Positions 8,486 to 18,787 of a stretch of 64,000 bases of DNA are shown piece by piece. The notes beneath the pieces are model-generated. The model was not told the DNA's origin and made no database searches. It saw only the letters and a program-made list of their open reading frames with translations. Within the stretch, counting starts at the first letter, position 1. Every line of letters begins with the position of its first letter. The stretch spans positions 1,674,001 to 1,738,000 of the forward strand of contig NZ_CP011412.1 of NCBI RefSeq assembly GCF_001007875.1. The letters are read 5' to 3'. The translations under genes and the position numbers were made by a program. The stretch comes from Sedimenticola thiotaurini (GTDB lineage Bacteria; Pseudomonadota; Gammaproteobacteria; Chromatiales; Chromatiaceae).

Positions 8486-10846
8486 ATGAACAACTATGTC
8501 CAATGGCTGAGCGAACTGGGGATGGACGACGTCGAGCATGTCGGCGGCAAGAATGCCTCCCTGGGTGAAATGATCCAGAACCTGTCCAACCTGGGGGTGC
8601 AGGTGCCGGGGGGTTTTGCCACTACCGCTTACGCCTATCGGGAATACCTCGCCACCGATGGCCTGGCGGACCGTATCAACGCCGCCTTGGACAAACTGGA
8701 CGTGGATAATGTGCGGGCCCTGGCCGAGACCGGCGCCCAGATTCGGCAATGGATCATGGACACCCCGTTTCAGCCGGCCCTCAATGATGCCATTGACGAG
8801 GCCTACGCCGCCCTGATCAAGGAGTACGGCGAAGAGGTCACCTGGGCAGTACGCTCCTCGGCCACCGCGGAAGATCTGCCGGATGCCTCGTTCGCCGGCC
8901 AGCAGGAGACTTTCCTCAACGTCTCCGGGCTGGATAACATCAAACGCCAGATACACGAGGTATTCGCCTCCCTGTTCAATGACCGGGCCATCGCTTATCG
9001 GGAGCACCAGGGCTTTGAACACTCTCTGGTGGCCCTATCCGCCGGCATCCAGAAGATGATCCGTTCCGACATCGGCGCTTCCGGCGTGATGTTCACCCTG
9101 GATACCGAATCCGGTTTCCGCGACGCCGTGTTTATCACTTCCAGCTATGGCCTGGGCGAGATGGTGGTACAGGGTGCGGTCAACCCCGATGAATTCTACG
9201 TCCACAAACCCACCCTGGCGGCCGGCCGACCGGCTGTGATCCGGCGCAATGTGGGCGGCAAGGCGATCAAGATGGTCTATAACCCGGGCGGCACCAGCCC
9301 GGTCAAGATCATCGACGTGGAAGAGAAAGAGCGTCACCTGTTCTCCATCACCGACGCCGAAGCCGAAGAGCTGGCGCGCCAGGCCATGACCATTGAAAAG
9401 CACTACCAGCGGCCGATGGATATCGAGTGGGCCCGGGACGGCATCGATGGCAAGCTGTACATCGTCCAGGCACGGCCCGAGACGGTGCAGAGCCGCGGCG
9501 GCAATGTCATGGAGCGTTATGAACTGAAAGGCAAGGGACCGGTGCTGACCGAAGGTCGCTCCATCGGCTCGCGGATCGGCGCAGGTACCGCCAAGGTAGT
9601 GATGAGTCTGGACGATATGGATGACGTACAGCCGGGCGACGTCCTGGTGACCGACATGACCGATCCGGACTGGGAGCCGATCATGAAGCGTGCCGCTGCC
9701 ATCGTCACCAACCGGGGCGGACGCACCTGCCACGCCGCCATCATCGCCCGTGAGCTGGGCGTACCGGCTGTTGTGGGCTGTAACGACGCCACCCAGAAAA
9801 TCAGCCATGGCCAGGAGGTGACCGTCTCCTGTGCGGAAGGTGATACCGGCTTTATCTACGACGGCAAACTGGACTTCGAATACAAGACCATCGAACTGGA
9901 CGCGATGCCGGAGATCCCCACCAAGATCATGATGAACGTGGGTAATCCGGACCGCGCATTCGACTTTGCCAGCGTTCCCAACGCCGGAATCGGACTGGCC
10001 CGGCTCGAGTTCATTATCAACAACATGATCGGCATTCACCCCCGGGCACTGCTGGAGTATGACTCGCTACCGGAGGAGCTGAAGGCGGAGATCGCACCAC
10101 GCATTGCGGCCTATAAGAGCCCGAGCGACTTCTATATCAGCAAGATCATCGAAGGCGTCTCCACCCTGGCAGCGGCCTTCCCTGGCCCGGTTATCGTACG
10201 CATGTCCGACTTCAAGTCGAACGAATACGCCAACCTGATCGGTGGCCCCCGCTACGAACCGGACGAAGAGAACCCGATGATCGGTTTCCGTGGCGCCTCC
10301 CGCTACATCTCGGAGAGCTTCGCTCCCTGCTGGGAGATGGAGTGCAAGGCACTGAAATATGTGCGCGAGGAGATGGGCTTCACCAATGTGGAGATCATGA
10401 TTCCGTTCGTCCGCACCCTGAGCGAGGCGAAAGGTGTGGTGGAAGCCCTGGAGGCCAATGGTCTGAAACGGGGCGAGAACGGCCTGCGCCTGATCATGAT
10501 GTGCGAACTACCCTCCAACGCCGTGCTGGCCGAGGAGTTCCTGGAGTATTTCGACGGCTTCTCTATCGGCTCCAACGACATGACCCAGCTCACCCTGGGC
10601 CTGGACCGGGACTCCAGCCTGATAGCGCACAGCTTTGATGAACGGGACCCGGCCGTCATGAAGATGCTCAGCATGGCCATCGCCACCTGCCGCGCCCAGG
10701 GCAAATACGTGGGCATCTGCGGACAGGGCCCCTCGGATCACCCGGATCTGGCCAAGTGGCTGCTGGAGCAGGGCATCAGCAGTGTCTCACTGAACCCGGA
10801 CACCGTCATCGACACCTGGCTGTTCATGGCGGGCCAGCAGGCCTGA
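8486..10846 (+). CDS. ppsA: Phosphoenolpyruvate synthase
   Basis: A 786-residue PEP synthase (pyruvate + ATP to PEP + AMP + Pi), close to the 792 residues of E. coli PpsA. It shows the N-terminal nucleotide-binding domain ([11 protein letters not shown] near residue 20, [19 protein letters not shown] near 120), the swivelling phosphohistidine domain [14 protein letters not shown] (His416) and the C-terminal TIM barrel with the catalytic cysteine in GICGQGPSD (Cys745). It feeds gluconeogenesis. The frame is open further upstream, but the ATG at 8486 has a GAGGA site and matches the family N-terminus. The regulator gene ppsR is not adjacent here. A strong terminator follows. Confidence 0.95.
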   Translation: MNNYVQWLSELGMDDVEHVGGKNASLGEMIQNLSNLGVQVPGGFATTAYAYREYLATDGLADRINAALDKLDVDNVRALAETGAQIRQWIMDTPFQPALNDAIDEAYAALIKEYGEEVTWAVRSSATAEDLPDASFAGQQETFLNVSGLDNIKRQIHEVFASLFNDRAIAYREHQGFEHSLVALSAGIQKMIRSDIGASGVMFTLDTESGFRDAVFITSSYGLGEMVVQGAVNPDEFYVHKPTLAAGRPAVIRRNVGGKAIKMVYNPGGTSPVKIIDVEEKERHLFSITDAEAEELARQAMTIEKHYQRPMDIEWARDGIDGKLYIVQARPETVQSRGGNVMERYELKGKGPVLTEGRSIGSRIGAGTAKVVMSLDDMDDVQPGDVLVTDMTDPDWEPIMKRAAAIVTNRGGRTCHAAIIARELGVPAVVGCNDATQKISHGQEVTVSCAEGDTGFIYDGKLDFEYKTIELDAMPEIPTKIMMNVGNPDRAFDFASVPNAGIGLARLEFIINNMIGIHPRALLEYDSLPEELKAEIAPRIAAYKSPSDFYISKIIEGVSTLAAAFPGPVIVRMSDFKSNEYANLIGGPRYEPDEENPMIGFRGASRYISESFAPCWEMECKALKYVREEMGFTNVEIMIPFVRTLSEAKGVVEALEANGLKRGENGLRLIMMCELPSNAVLAEEFLEYFDGFSIGSNDMTQLTLGLDRDSSLIAHSFDERDPAVMKMLSMAIATCRAQGKYVGICGQGPSDHPDLAKWLLEQGISSVSLNPDTVIDTWLFMAGQQA

Positions 10847-10871
10847 CCCCACCCTTTCAGGCCTGAACAGC

Positions 10872-10906
10872 AAAACCGGGCGGGTTTTCCCCGTCCGGTT
10901 TTTTTT
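10872..10906 (+). terminator. Intrinsic terminator of ppsA
   Basis: A long hairpin, AAAACCGGGCGGG pairing with CCCGTCCGGTTTT (one G-T wobble), followed by eight T residues. It lies 25 bases after the ppsA stop codon. Confidence 0.9.
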
Positions 10907-10942
10907 CGTCTGACCGGCTGAATTCCACGCAATTCAAAAGGC

Positions 10943-10970
10943 TTTGATTCCCCCCGGTAACGTTTACAAT
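10943..10970 (+). promoter_or_regulatory. Candidate sigma-70 promoter of the lpd-like gene
   Basis: TTTGAT and TACAAT are separated by 16 bases, directly after the ppsA terminator and about 50 bases before the lpd-like ATG at 11022. The spacing is slightly short, and the call rests on position and resemblance only. Confidence 0.4.
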
Positions 10971-11021
10971 AGGGCCAACGATCACCCGGGCAGAGACCCG
11001 TCAGTCGAATATCGGGAGCGT

Positions 11022-12437
11022 ATGACAGTGGAAGAGAAGAATGTAGATATCGCCATAATCGGCTCCGGCAGCGCCGGACTCTATGCCCTGGGCCGGGTCA
11101 AGGCCTCCGGGAAAAGTTTTGTATTGATCAACGGTGGCGAACAGGGAACCACCTGCGCCCGGGTCGGCTGTATGCCGTCAAAGGTGCTGATCCAGATCGC
11201 CGAAGATTATCACCGCTGCGGCATCCTCGGTCGCTACGGCGTAGAGGGTCACAAATCCCTCACCCTGGATGGTGAAGAGGCGTTGGGCCATGTGCAGGAT
11301 CTGCGGGACAACTTTGTCGACCGGGTCATCAGTAACAGTACCGCCCAGATGAGTGACGAAGTATTCCTGGAGGGTTATGCCAGGTTTATCGAGCCCCATC
11401 TGCTGGAGGTAAACGGCAAACGGGTACGGGCCGACAAGATCATTATCGCTACCGGTTCCCGCCCGGTGATCCCCAAGCCCTGGCAGGCCTTCGGCGACCG
11501 GATTCTCACCACCGACACCCTGTTTGAACAGGAACAGCTGCCGGAGTCACTGGCGGTGATCGGCCTGGGGGTTATCGGGCTGGAGATCGGCCAGTCGATG
11601 GCTCGGCTGGGGGTGGAGACCACCGGCTTTGACCAGCTGGAGACCATCGGCGGACTGGATGATCCGGCGGTGGCCAAGGCGGCTATCGAGATCATCGGAC
11701 GTGATTTCCCGCTCCATCTCGGCCACCCTGCGGAGATCACTGAAGAGGGTGACAAGCTGCGCGTCACCGCCGGCGAACACTCCGTGGTGGTGGACAAGGT
11801 GTTGGCCAGCCTGGGACGGCGCCCCAACCTGGACAATCTGCAGATCGAAAACGCCGGCATCGACCTGGGCGTCCATGCCATCCCCGCCTACAACCCCAAC
11901 ACCATGCAGATCGGCGACAGTCACATCTTCCTGGCCGGCGATGTGAACGCCGAGCGCCCCCTGCTGCATGAGGCGGGGGATGAGGGCCGGATTGCCGGCC
12001 ACAACGCCAGCAGCGATCAGATCCAGGCGTTTAAACGCAAGACGCCCCTGGCGATCAACTTCGTCGACCCGAACATCTGCCATGTGGGCAAACGCTGGTC
12101 CGAGCTGGACTACGCCCAGACCGCCGTCGGTGAAGTCAACATGGCCCCGGTGGGACGCGCCCTGATCATGGGTAAAAACAAGGGTGTCATCCGGGTCTAC
12201 GCCGACAAGGTCAGTGGCAAACTGTTGGGCGCCGAGATGATCTGCGCCAAGGGTGAGAATCTGGCCCATCTGCTGGCCTGGTGCATTGAACAGGAGCTGA
12301 CCGTGGGACAGTTGCTGCAGATGCCGTTCTATCACCCGGTGATAGAAGAGGCCCTGCAGGCCGCGCTGTATGATCTCTATGCCAAGGTGGAGACCAAGAA
12401 CAGTGGTCCAATCACCGAACTGAAAATGATCGATTGA
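11022..12437 (+). CDS. Dihydrolipoyl dehydrogenase-like flavoprotein
   Basis: A 471-residue class I pyridine nucleotide-disulfide oxidoreductase. It has the FAD-binding GSGSAG, the redox disulfide in GTTCARVGCMPSK (C-x4-C), an ATGSRP segment, the NAD-binding GLGVIGLEIG, an FLAGDVN segment and the C-terminal His-Glu pair in FYHPVIEEAL. These are the features of dihydrolipoyl dehydrogenase (E3). It may serve the 2-oxoglutarate or pyruvate dehydrogenase complexes, but it is some 47 kb from sucA-sucB and could be a divergent paralogue. Mercuric reductase is excluded by the lack of its C-terminal cysteines. The ATG at 11022 is preceded by GGGAG; an upstream ATG at 10944 falls within the promoter. 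Confidence 0.85.
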   Translation: MTVEEKNVDIAIIGSGSAGLYALGRVKASGKSFVLINGGEQGTTCARVGCMPSKVLIQIAEDYHRCGILGRYGVEGHKSLTLDGEEALGHVQDLRDNFVDRVISNSTAQMSDEVFLEGYARFIEPHLLEVNGKRVRADKIIIATGSRPVIPKPWQAFGDRILTTDTLFEQEQLPESLAVIGLGVIGLEIGQSMARLGVETTGFDQLETIGGLDDPAVAKAAIEIIGRDFPLHLGHPAEITEEGDKLRVTAGEHSVVVDKVLASLGRRPNLDNLQIENAGIDLGVHAIPAYNPNTMQIGDSHIFLAGDVNAERPLLHEAGDEGRIAGHNASSDQIQAFKRKTPLAINFVDPNICHVGKRWSELDYAQTAVGEVNMAPVGRALIMGKNKGVIRVYADKVSGKLLGAEMICAKGENLAHLLAWCIEQELTVGQLLQMPFYHPVIEEALQAALYDLYAKVETKNSGPITELKMID

Positions 12438-12446
12438 TTGATCAGG

Positions 12447-12470
12447 CCGGGGGAAAGGGATGTCCCCCGG
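12447..12470. terminator. Hairpin between the convergent lpd-like and lipoprotein genes
   Basis: A perfect 8-bp stem, CCGGGGGA / TCCCCCGG, with an 8-base loop, lying 10 bases past the lpd-like stop. There is no T-run on either side, so it may be a factor-assisted terminator or an RNA-stabilising hairpin. Confidence 0.5.
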
Positions 12471-12488
12471 GCGTGACCAACCAACCGG

Positions 12489-12845
12489 TCACTGCGGAGT
12501 CCGTTTGAACCGGCCGATCTCCCTGTCGTCCTTCAGCAGATGGCCGGCACCCGCTTCATCCACCCACAGCACAAACCGGATACGGGTCTCGGTATCCTCG
12601 GGAGTGGTGCAGTCGAGCTGAACCTCATCGGCGCTTTTCGCGCCCCAAAAGCAGTGATGACTCTCCGCCCCGCTCCCGGCATCGAACAGTTCCGCACGGC
12701 CTTCATAATGGACGGTCAACTTGGAAAAGGGCCCGGTCGTCGTGCCGTCACTTGTCCAGTTGCCCGCTCCGGGATGGCCTGAACAACCCGCCAGACTGCC
12801 TCCCAAGAGGAGCATCAGCCCTGTAATCCTGATCTGCTGAAGCAT
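12489..12845 (-). CDS. Small predicted lipoprotein of unknown function
   Basis: A 118-residue protein with a lipoprotein signal peptide: hydrophobic GLMLLLGGSLAGC with the lipobox ending in Cys21. Mature residues would be anchored in the outer or inner membrane facing the periplasm. The mature part has two cysteines (in HHCFWG and QLDCTTP) that could form a disulfide. The segments FSKLTVHYEGRAELF and TRIRFVLWVDEAG suggest a small beta-rich domain. I do not recognise a named family. It stands alone, convergent with the lpd-like gene. Confidence 0.7.
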   Translation of the reverse strand: MLQQIRITGLMLLLGGSLAGCSGHPGAGNWTSDGTTTGPFSKLTVHYEGRAELFDAGSGAESHHCFWGAKSADEVQLDCTTPEDTETRIRFVLWVDEAGAGHLLKDDREIGRFKRTPQ

Positions 12846-13203
12846 AATTGGAATCTTCGCTTAGTTATAAGTTGATCCCCGCCGCACTGATCCAACACAG
12901 CGGGGCTGGGCGCATCGTTAAGGGGGCATTATAAGCCAGTAGGTGCCGGTTGGGTCACCATAGTGACGGGTATTGATGAGGCCAGCAGGAGGTGGCGCCT
13001 GGAGACCCCATTCCACCACTGCCGCCGTCCATAGCTGCCGACCGGCGGCTGTTCACACCGACAGGCAGATGAGGGATGCGGGTAAATATGCCACAATAGG
13101 CGCCGTTCATTTATCCGGGAAAACGGCTTGCCGCTACCGGCAAAACACCTCTACACTCACCGGCATTTCAAACGCTCTCGATAACGCTTAAAGACAAAAC
13201 ATT
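12846..13203. other. 358-base intergenic region upstream of ettA
   Basis: The divergent promoters of the lipoprotein gene and ettA must lie here. A GC-rich inverted repeat (GCCGCCG with CGGCGGC, about 13021-13049) has a long loop and no T-run. A 72-codon frame at 12973-13191 has no family features. I see no RNA gene. Confidence 0.4.
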
Positions 13204-14871
13204 ATGGCTCAGTATATCTATACAATGAATCGCGTCGGCAAGGTCGTGCCGCCGAAACGGGAAATTCTCCGTGATATCTCCCTCTCCTTTTTCCCGGGCG
13301 CCAAAATCGGGGTTTTGGGTCTGAATGGCGCCGGTAAATCGACCCTGCTGCGCATCATGGCGGGCATCGACACCGACATCGAGGGTGAAGCCCGGCCCCA
13401 GCCCGGTATCCACGTCGGCTACCTGCCCCAGGAGCCGCAGCTTGACCCGGATAAGGACGTGCGCGGCAACGTGGAAGAGGCCATGAGTGACGTGGTGGAG
13501 GCCCTGGCCGAACTGGACAAGGTCTACGCCGCCTATGCGGAACCGGACGCCGACTTTGATGCCCTGGCCAGCAAGCAGGCCAAGCTGGAAGACCTGATCA
13601 ACGCCAAAGACGGTCACAATATGGAGCGCACCCTGGAGATCGCCGCCGATGCCCTGCGCCTGCCGCCCTGGGATGCGGATGTAACCAAGCTTTCCGGTGG
13701 TGAACGGCGCCGCGTAGCACTGTGCAGACTGCTGCTCTCCAAGCCGGACATGCTGCTGCTGGACGAACCGACCAACCACCTGGATGCGGAGTCGGTAGCC
13801 TGGCTGGAGCGCTTCCTGCACGACTACCCCGGTACTGTGGTGGCGGTCACCCACGATCGTTATTTCCTGGACAACGTAGCCGGCTGGATTCTGGAGCTGG
13901 ATCGCGGCCACGGCATCCCCTGGGAGGGCAACTACAGCTCCTGGCTGGAGCAGAAAGAGCAGCGCCTGGAGATGGAACAGAAACAGGAAGCCGCCCGTAT
14001 CAAGAGCATGAAACATGAGCTGGAGTGGGTGCGCTCCAATCCAAAGGGGCGCCACGCCAAGAGCAAGGCGCGTCTGCAGCGTTTCGATGAATTGCAGAGC
14101 CAGGAGTTCCAGAAACGCAACGAGACCAACGAGATCTACATCCCGCCGGGTGATCGCCTGGGTGACCTGGTGATCGAGGCCAAGGGACTGAGCAAGGCAT
14201 TCGGCGACAAACTGCTCTACAGCGATCTCTCTTTCAACCTGCCCAAGGGTGGCATTGTCGGCATCATCGGCCCCAACGGCGCCGGTAAGACCACCCTGTT
14301 CCGCCTGCTTACGGGACAGGAGAAGCCAGACAGCGGCGAACTGCGGATCGGTGACACGGTAAAGATCTCCTCCGTGGAGCAGTCCCGGGAGCAGCTGGAC
14401 GACAACAAGACCGTCTGGGAGGAGCTCTCAGGTGGAGCGGACATCATCACCATCGGCCGTTACGAGCTGAACTCCCGCGCCTACGCAAGTCGCTTCAACT
14501 TCAAGGGTACCGATCAACAGAAACGTATCGGCGATCTCTCCGGCGGCGAGCGCAACCGGGTCCATCTGGCCAAGACCCTGCAGCAGGGCGGCAACGTACT
14601 GCTGCTGGACGAACCCACCAACGATCTGGACGTGGAGACCCTGCGGGCACTGGAAGAAGCCCTGCTCACCTTCCCGGGCTGCGTGGTGGTCATCTCCCAT
14701 GACCGCTGGTTCCTGGACCGTATCGCCACCCATATCCTGGCATTCGAAGGGGACTCCACCGTGACCTGGTTCGAAGGTAACTACGCCGACTATGAGATCG
14801 ACCGAAAACGGCGATTGGGCGCCGATGCAGACCAGCCACACCGGATCAAATACAAACCGTTGAACCGCTGA
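13204..14871 (+). CDS. ettA: Energy-dependent translational throttle protein EttA (ABC-F)
   Basis: A 555-residue ABC-F ATPase, exactly the length of E. coli EttA. It has two ABC domains in tandem: Walker [10 protein letters not shown] with signature LSGGERRRV, then Walker [10 protein letters not shown] with signature LSGGERNRV. Both Walker B segments read LLLDEPTN. The linker between them (about residues 245-320) contains the arm-type charged helices, including [16 protein letters not shown]. There is no membrane domain, so it is not a transporter. In the known family it binds the ribosomal E site and gates the first peptide bond according to the ADP/ATP ratio. The N-terminus [19 protein letters not shown] is diagnostic of EttA rather than Uup or YheS. 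Confidence 0.96.
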   Translation: MAQYIYTMNRVGKVVPPKREILRDISLSFFPGAKIGVLGLNGAGKSTLLRIMAGIDTDIEGEARPQPGIHVGYLPQEPQLDPDKDVRGNVEEAMSDVVEALAELDKVYAAYAEPDADFDALASKQAKLEDLINAKDGHNMERTLEIAADALRLPPWDADVTKLSGGERRRVALCRLLLSKPDMLLLDEPTNHLDAESVAWLERFLHDYPGTVVAVTHDRYFLDNVAGWILELDRGHGIPWEGNYSSWLEQKEQRLEMEQKQEAARIKSMKHELEWVRSNPKGRHAKSKARLQRFDELQSQEFQKRNETNEIYIPPGDRLGDLVIEAKGLSKAFGDKLLYSDLSFNLPKGGIVGIIGPNGAGKTTLFRLLTGQEKPDSGELRIGDTVKISSVEQSREQLDDNKTVWEELSGGADIITIGRYELNSRAYASRFNFKGTDQQKRIGDLSGGERNRVHLAKTLQQGGNVLLLDEPTNDLDVETLRALEEALLTFPGCVVVISHDRWFLDRIATHILAFEGDSTVTWFEGNYADYEIDRKRRLGADADQPHRIKYKPLNR

Positions 14872-14893
14872 ACCCGGGCGTGACCACTGTTTA

Positions 14894-14929
14894 ACCGGGG
14901 ACGGGGCCACAGCTCGCCCCATCCCCGGT
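14894..14929 (+). terminator. Long hairpin downstream of ettA
   Basis: ACCGGGGA-C-GGGGC pairs with GCCCC-A-TCCCCGGT around an 8-base loop, 23 bases past the ettA stop. The stem is very stable, but the following bases are CTTGAGG rather than a T-run, so terminator function is probable, not certain. Confidence 0.6.
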
Positions 14930-15050
14930 CTTGAGGTCTGCACCTTCGGCACCGAACCGGCCCCGCCGGGGAACCACACTACATCAGGGTGATGAACTGA
15001 ACCGGTGTGTCCTCTGTGACATCGTCCCCAAATTTTTCACAGGCAAACCC

Positions 15051-15920
15051 ATGAACCAGACTGAACAACTGCTTGAACGGGCCCAACAACTGATCGAACG
15101 ACTGGAAGAGGTCTTCTCACCCCGCAGCCAGGAACCGGATTGGGACTGCATCGCCTTTCGCTGGCAGCGGGACAAAGGTCTCCAGTCCATAAGCCGACCC
15201 CACAAGGTACGACTGGACGATATTCTCTGTGCTGACCAGGCCAAGGCGGAGATCACCCGCAACACGCGCCAGTTTGTCGAGGGACGCAGCGCCAACAACG
15301 CCCTGCTCTGGGGCTCCCGGGGAACCGGTAAGTCATCCCTGATCAAGGCGCTGCTGAACGAGTTTGCCGACCAGGGGCTGCGCCTGATCGAGGTGGAGCG
15401 GCACGACCTGATCGATCTGACCTCCATCGTTGAACTGGTGCAGGACCGACCGGAACGGTTTCTGATCTACTGTGACGATCTCTCCTTCGAGGCGGATGAT
15501 GCCAGCTATAAGTCACTCAAGGCTGTGCTGGATGGCTCCATCTCCGCCCCGCCGGAAAACGTGTTGATCTACGCCACCTCCAACCGCCGCCATCTGTTGC
15601 CGGAGTTCAAGTCAGAGAATCAGGATGTGCATGTGGTGGAGGGGGAGATTCACCAGAATGAGAGCGTCGAGGAGAAAATCTCCCTGTCAGAGCGGTTTGG
15701 CCTCTGGCTCTCTTTCTACCCCTTCACCCAGGATCAGTATCTGTCGATCGTGGATCACTGGCTGGCGGAACTTGGGGCTGAAAAGAGTAGCGCCGATGAG
15801 GCGACACGGCTGGAAGCGCTGCGCTTCGCCCTGAAGCGGGGATCCCGCAGCGGGCGGGTGGCACTGCAGTTTGCCCGGGACTGGGCGGGACGCCGACCAG
15901 AGGAACGCCCCACCGAATAG
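15051..15920 (+). CDS. DUF815-family AAA-type ATPase
   Basis: A 289-residue cytosolic ATPase of the DUF815 family. The Walker A motif LLWGSRGTGKSSL is near residue 87, the Walker B-like LIYCDDLSFE near 139, and a sensor-type ATSNRRHLLPE segment near 179. The N-terminal 50 residues are helical and charged. The physiological role is not established, and no partner gene is adjacent. The frame is open upstream to 14931, but that part overlaps the hairpin after ettA, and the ATG at 15051 begins the recognisable protein (MNQTEQLLERAQQL). Confidence is high for the ATPase fold and moderate for the family. Confidence 0.82.
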   Translation: MNQTEQLLERAQQLIERLEEVFSPRSQEPDWDCIAFRWQRDKGLQSISRPHKVRLDDILCADQAKAEITRNTRQFVEGRSANNALLWGSRGTGKSSLIKALLNEFADQGLRLIEVERHDLIDLTSIVELVQDRPERFLIYCDDLSFEADDASYKSLKAVLDGSISAPPENVLIYATSNRRHLLPEFKSENQDVHVVEGEIHQNESVEEKISLSERFGLWLSFYPFTQDQYLSIVDHWLAELGAEKSSADEATRLEALRFALKRGSRSGRVALQFARDWAGRRPEERPTE

Positions 15921-16085
15921 GCCCGGCGGACTATCCCCAAGCCCGGGAGGGTGGGCAGATTTTTCTACCCGCCCGAAAAAAACGCGGTGGCGAACACAGG
16001 ATAGTCATGGCAACGACCGGCCGGGACGGGTCAATGCATTCCGGGCTTCAGCAACGATCGAGGTGATGAGCACCCGGTTGAATCA

Positions 16086-17468
16086 CTAACCCCGGCGCCA
16101 GGTGGTCCCCTGCGGGCTATCTTCAAGCACCACACCCCGCTCCTTGAGTTCATCCCGTATCCGGTCGGCCTCAGCCCAGTTTTTTTCCGACTTGGCCACC
16201 TGGCGTTGCTCAATCAGGTTCTCAATCTGTTCGTCACTCAGCCCGGTGTCCGCATCGCCGCCCCGCAGATACTGTTCCGGATCAGCCTGCAGGATACCCA
16301 GTATGCCGCCCAAACGGCGCAGTTCCGCCGCCAGGCCCGCGGCCTGCTGCACATCTGTCGAACGCAACCTATTAATCTCCCGCACCAGGTCAAACAGCAC
16401 CGCCAGAGCCTCCGGGGTGTTGAAGTCATCATCCATGGCCGCTTGAAAACGCTCGAAATAGGCCTCGCCGCCAGTCGGGCCGGTCATCGGCAGACCGCGC
16501 ATGGCGGTATAGAACCGGGTCAGGGCGCCGCGGGCGTTGTCCAGGTGCTCCTCATCGTAATTGAGGGGACTGCGATAATGACTGGTGAGGATAAAGTAGC
16601 GTACCTCCTCTGCCTGATAACGGGCCAGAATCTCCCGTACCGTGAAGAAGTTACCCAGGGACTTGGACATCTTCTCATCATTGATACGGACAAAACCGTT
16701 ATGCATCCAGTAGTTAACGAAGGGTTTGCCGGTCGCACCCTCGGACTGGGCAATCTCGTTTTCGTGATGCGGGAAGGTGAGATCGGCGCCACCGCCGTGG
16801 ATGTCAAAGGTATCCCCCAGGCAGCAGGTGGACATGGCGGAACACTCGATATGCCAACCGGGCCGTCCCGCCCCCCAGGGAGAGTCCCAGGCCGGCTCCC
16901 CCGGCTTGGCGGACTTCCACAGCACGAAGTCCAGCGGGTTGCGTTTCTGGTCATCCACGTCGACCCGGGCACCCGCCTGCAGATCTTCCAGCGTCTTGCC
17001 CGACAACTTGCCATAATCAGCAAAACTGCTGACCGCGTAATAGACATCGCCATTGTCGGCCTGGTAGGCGTGACCGTTGGCCACCAACCGTTCGATCATG
17101 TCGATGATCTCAGCAATATGGGCAGTGGCCCGTGGTTCACTGTCGGGCAGCAGAACCCCCAACGCGGCGGAATCCTCATGCATGGCCTGGATGAAGCGTG
17201 CTGTCAGATCACTGTAGGGCTCACCGTTTTCGTTGGCCCGATTGATGATTTTGTCATCGATATCGGTAATGTTCCGGATATAGGTGACCTCGTAGCCCAG
17301 GGACTTGAGGTAGCGATACACCACATCAAACACCACCATCACCCGGGCGTGCCCCAGATGACAAAGATCATAGACAGTCATGCCACAGACATACATCCTG
17401 ACTTTGCCTGGTTCCAGCGGCTCAAATGCCTGTTTCTGGTTGGTAAGGTCGTTGTAGATCTTCAGCAT
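16086..17468 (-). CDS. cysS: Cysteinyl-tRNA synthetase
   Basis: A 460-residue class I aminoacyl-tRNA synthetase, matching the family length (about 461). The zinc-ligand Cys28 lies in [10 protein letters not shown]. The HIGH-type motif is HLGHAR at about residues 37-42, further zinc ligands lie in [10 protein letters not shown] and FPHHENE, and the signature KMSKSLGN is intact. The C-terminal helical anticodon-binding region ends TTWRRG. It charges tRNA-Cys in the cytosol. It is divergent from ppiA, sharing a 227-base intergenic region, an arrangement also seen in E. coli (ppiB-cysS). Confidence 0.97.
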   Translation of the reverse strand: MLKIYNDLTNQKQAFEPLEPGKVRMYVCGMTVYDLCHLGHARVMVVFDVVYRYLKSLGYEVTYIRNITDIDDKIINRANENGEPYSDLTARFIQAMHEDSAALGVLLPDSEPRATAHIAEIIDMIERLVANGHAYQADNGDVYYAVSSFADYGKLSGKTLEDLQAGARVDVDDQKRNPLDFVLWKSAKPGEPAWDSPWGAGRPGWHIECSAMSTCCLGDTFDIHGGGADLTFPHHENEIAQSEGATGKPFVNYWMHNGFVRINDEKMSKSLGNFFTVREILARYQAEEVRYFILTSHYRSPLNYDEEHLDNARGALTRFYTAMRGLPMTGPTGGEAYFERFQAAMDDDFNTPEALAVLFDLVREINRLRSTDVQQAAGLAAELRRLGGILGILQADPEQYLRGGDADTGLSDEQIENLIEQRQVAKSEKNWAEADRIRDELKERGVVLEDSPQGTTWRRG

Positions 17469-17695
17469 AACTACTCCGGCGGATCATCTGTAAATTTAAC
17501 CGGGGCCAGTGCCGAACAGCACCCAACTACCAACCCCTGAGCGCGCATAGTAAACGAAAGCATTCCCGCAACAAAGGGGGATGTGGACACCGGGACCAAC
17601 CGGGGCTTTTTCCCGGAGCCACTAACCTTTATGATTAGACGATTATGCACTGACATACGATTCAGTCTGAATCAAACCATAAGAGAGTATTTACA

Positions 17696-18268
17696 ATGAA
17701 CAGACGCCTTTTTTCTCTACTGCTCGCTGTTATCACCACGTTCGCTATCACTGGCCAGGCCAGTGCGGCCACCGAACGGGTGCTGATGCAAACCAGCCTG
17801 GGAGAGATCGAACTGGAACTGGATAGCGACAAGGCACCCGGCACGGTCAAGAATTTTCTTCGCTATGTGGATGAAGGCTTCTACAACGGCACCATTTTTC
17901 ACCGGGTCATCAATGGCTTTATGATCCAGGGTGGTGGATTCACCCCCGATCTGGACCGCAAACGGGGCCACGAGGCGATCCAGAATGAAGCCAATAACGG
18001 CCTGTCTAACAGTCGCGGTACCATCGCCATGGCCAGAACCAATGCGCCCCACTCCGCAACATCCCAGTTTTTTATCAATCATACGGACAACGATAATCTC
18101 GACTATCCAAGCTTCGATGGATGGGGTTACGCGGTATTTGGCCGGGTCACCCGGGGAATGGAAACGGTTGATAAAATTGCCGATGTAATGACCACCACCC
18201 GCATGGGCATGCAGAACGTGCCTATCGAGCCGGTCATTATTGAAAACATCACCCGTATAACAAACTAA
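17696..18268 (+). CDS. ppiA: Periplasmic peptidyl-prolyl cis-trans isomerase A (cyclophilin)
   Basis: A 190-residue cyclophilin with a Sec signal peptide (LFSLLLAVITTFAITGQASA, cleaved after about residue 24). The mature domain has the catalytic FHRVINGFMIQGG (Arg of the active site), SQFFINHTDN and GYAVFGRV motifs. It isomerises Xaa-Pro bonds in periplasmic proteins. The next gene, ppiB, lies 15 bases downstream and is very similar without the signal peptide, pointing to a local duplication. A 7-bp perfect inverted repeat (GATTCAG-T-CTGAATC, 17659-17673) lies in the leader. Confidence 0.93.
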   Translation: MNRRLFSLLLAVITTFAITGQASAATERVLMQTSLGEIELELDSDKAPGTVKNFLRYVDEGFYNGTIFHRVINGFMIQGGGFTPDLDRKRGHEAIQNEANNGLSNSRGTIAMARTNAPHSATSQFFINHTDNDNLDYPSFDGWGYAVFGRVTRGMETVDKIADVMTTTRMGMQNVPIEPVIIENITRITN

Positions 18269-18283
18269 TACAGGAAGTCACTC

Positions 18284-18772
18284 ATGATTACGCTTAAGAC
18301 AAATCACGGAGACATCGTCATCGAACTGGACGAAGAGAAAGCTCCGATCACCAGCGCAAATTTTATCCAATATGTCAAAGACGGCTTTTATAACGGCACC
18401 ATTTTCCACCGCGTGATCAATAACTTCATGATCCAGGGCGGCGGCTTTGAAGTCGGTATGAAAGAGAAAGGCACCCGCGCCCCGATTGAGAACGAGGCCA
18501 AAAACGGTCTCAGTAACGTGACCGGCTCGATCGCCATGGCACGTACCATGGACCCGCACTCCGCCTCGGCCCAGTTTTTCATCAATGTGGCGGACAATAA
18601 ATTTCTCGACTATCCTGGCCAGGACGGCTGGGGATACTGTGTCTTTGGCAAAGTGGTTGAAGGCATGGACGTAGTCAACAAGATGAAAAACGTGGATACC
18701 ACCACCAAAATGGGCCATCAGGATGTGCCGGTGGAAGACCTGATCATTGAAGAGGCTGTTATCAGCGATTAG
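18284..18772 (+). CDS. ppiB: Cytosolic peptidyl-prolyl cis-trans isomerase B (cyclophilin)
   Basis: A 162-residue cyclophilin with no signal peptide, close to the 164 residues of E. coli PpiB. The active-site segments are [26 protein letters not shown] and GYCVFGKV. It follows ppiA by 15 bases and precedes lpxH by 15 bases, so the three probably form one operon. The ppiB-lpxH adjacency is conserved in gammaproteobacteria. An AGGAAG site lies upstream of the ATG. Confidence 0.95.
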   Translation: MITLKTNHGDIVIELDEEKAPITSANFIQYVKDGFYNGTIFHRVINNFMIQGGGFEVGMKEKGTRAPIENEAKNGLSNVTGSIAMARTMDPHSASAQFFINVADNKFLDYPGQDGWGYCVFGKVVEGMDVVNKMKNVDTTTKMGHQDVPVEDLIIEEAVISD

Positions 18773-18787
18773 GCAACCCCATTAACC

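Noticed and set aside
9035-10039. 334-codon minus-strand open frame inside ppsA
   Set aside because: It is antisense to a clear PEP synthase and its translation looks like reverse-frame composition.
15945-15979. Terminator after the DUF815 gene
   Set aside because: A GC-rich stem is present, but the T-run lies on the wrong side of it for both strands.
16206-17540. 444-codon plus-strand open frame inside cysS
   Set aside because: It is antisense to a certain cysteinyl-tRNA synthetase and resembles no known protein.
17659-17673. Operator in the ppiA leader (GATTCAG-T-CTGAATC)
   Set aside because: A 7-bp inverted repeat is expected a few times by chance in 64 kb, and no regulator is suggested; noted only in the ppiA entry.
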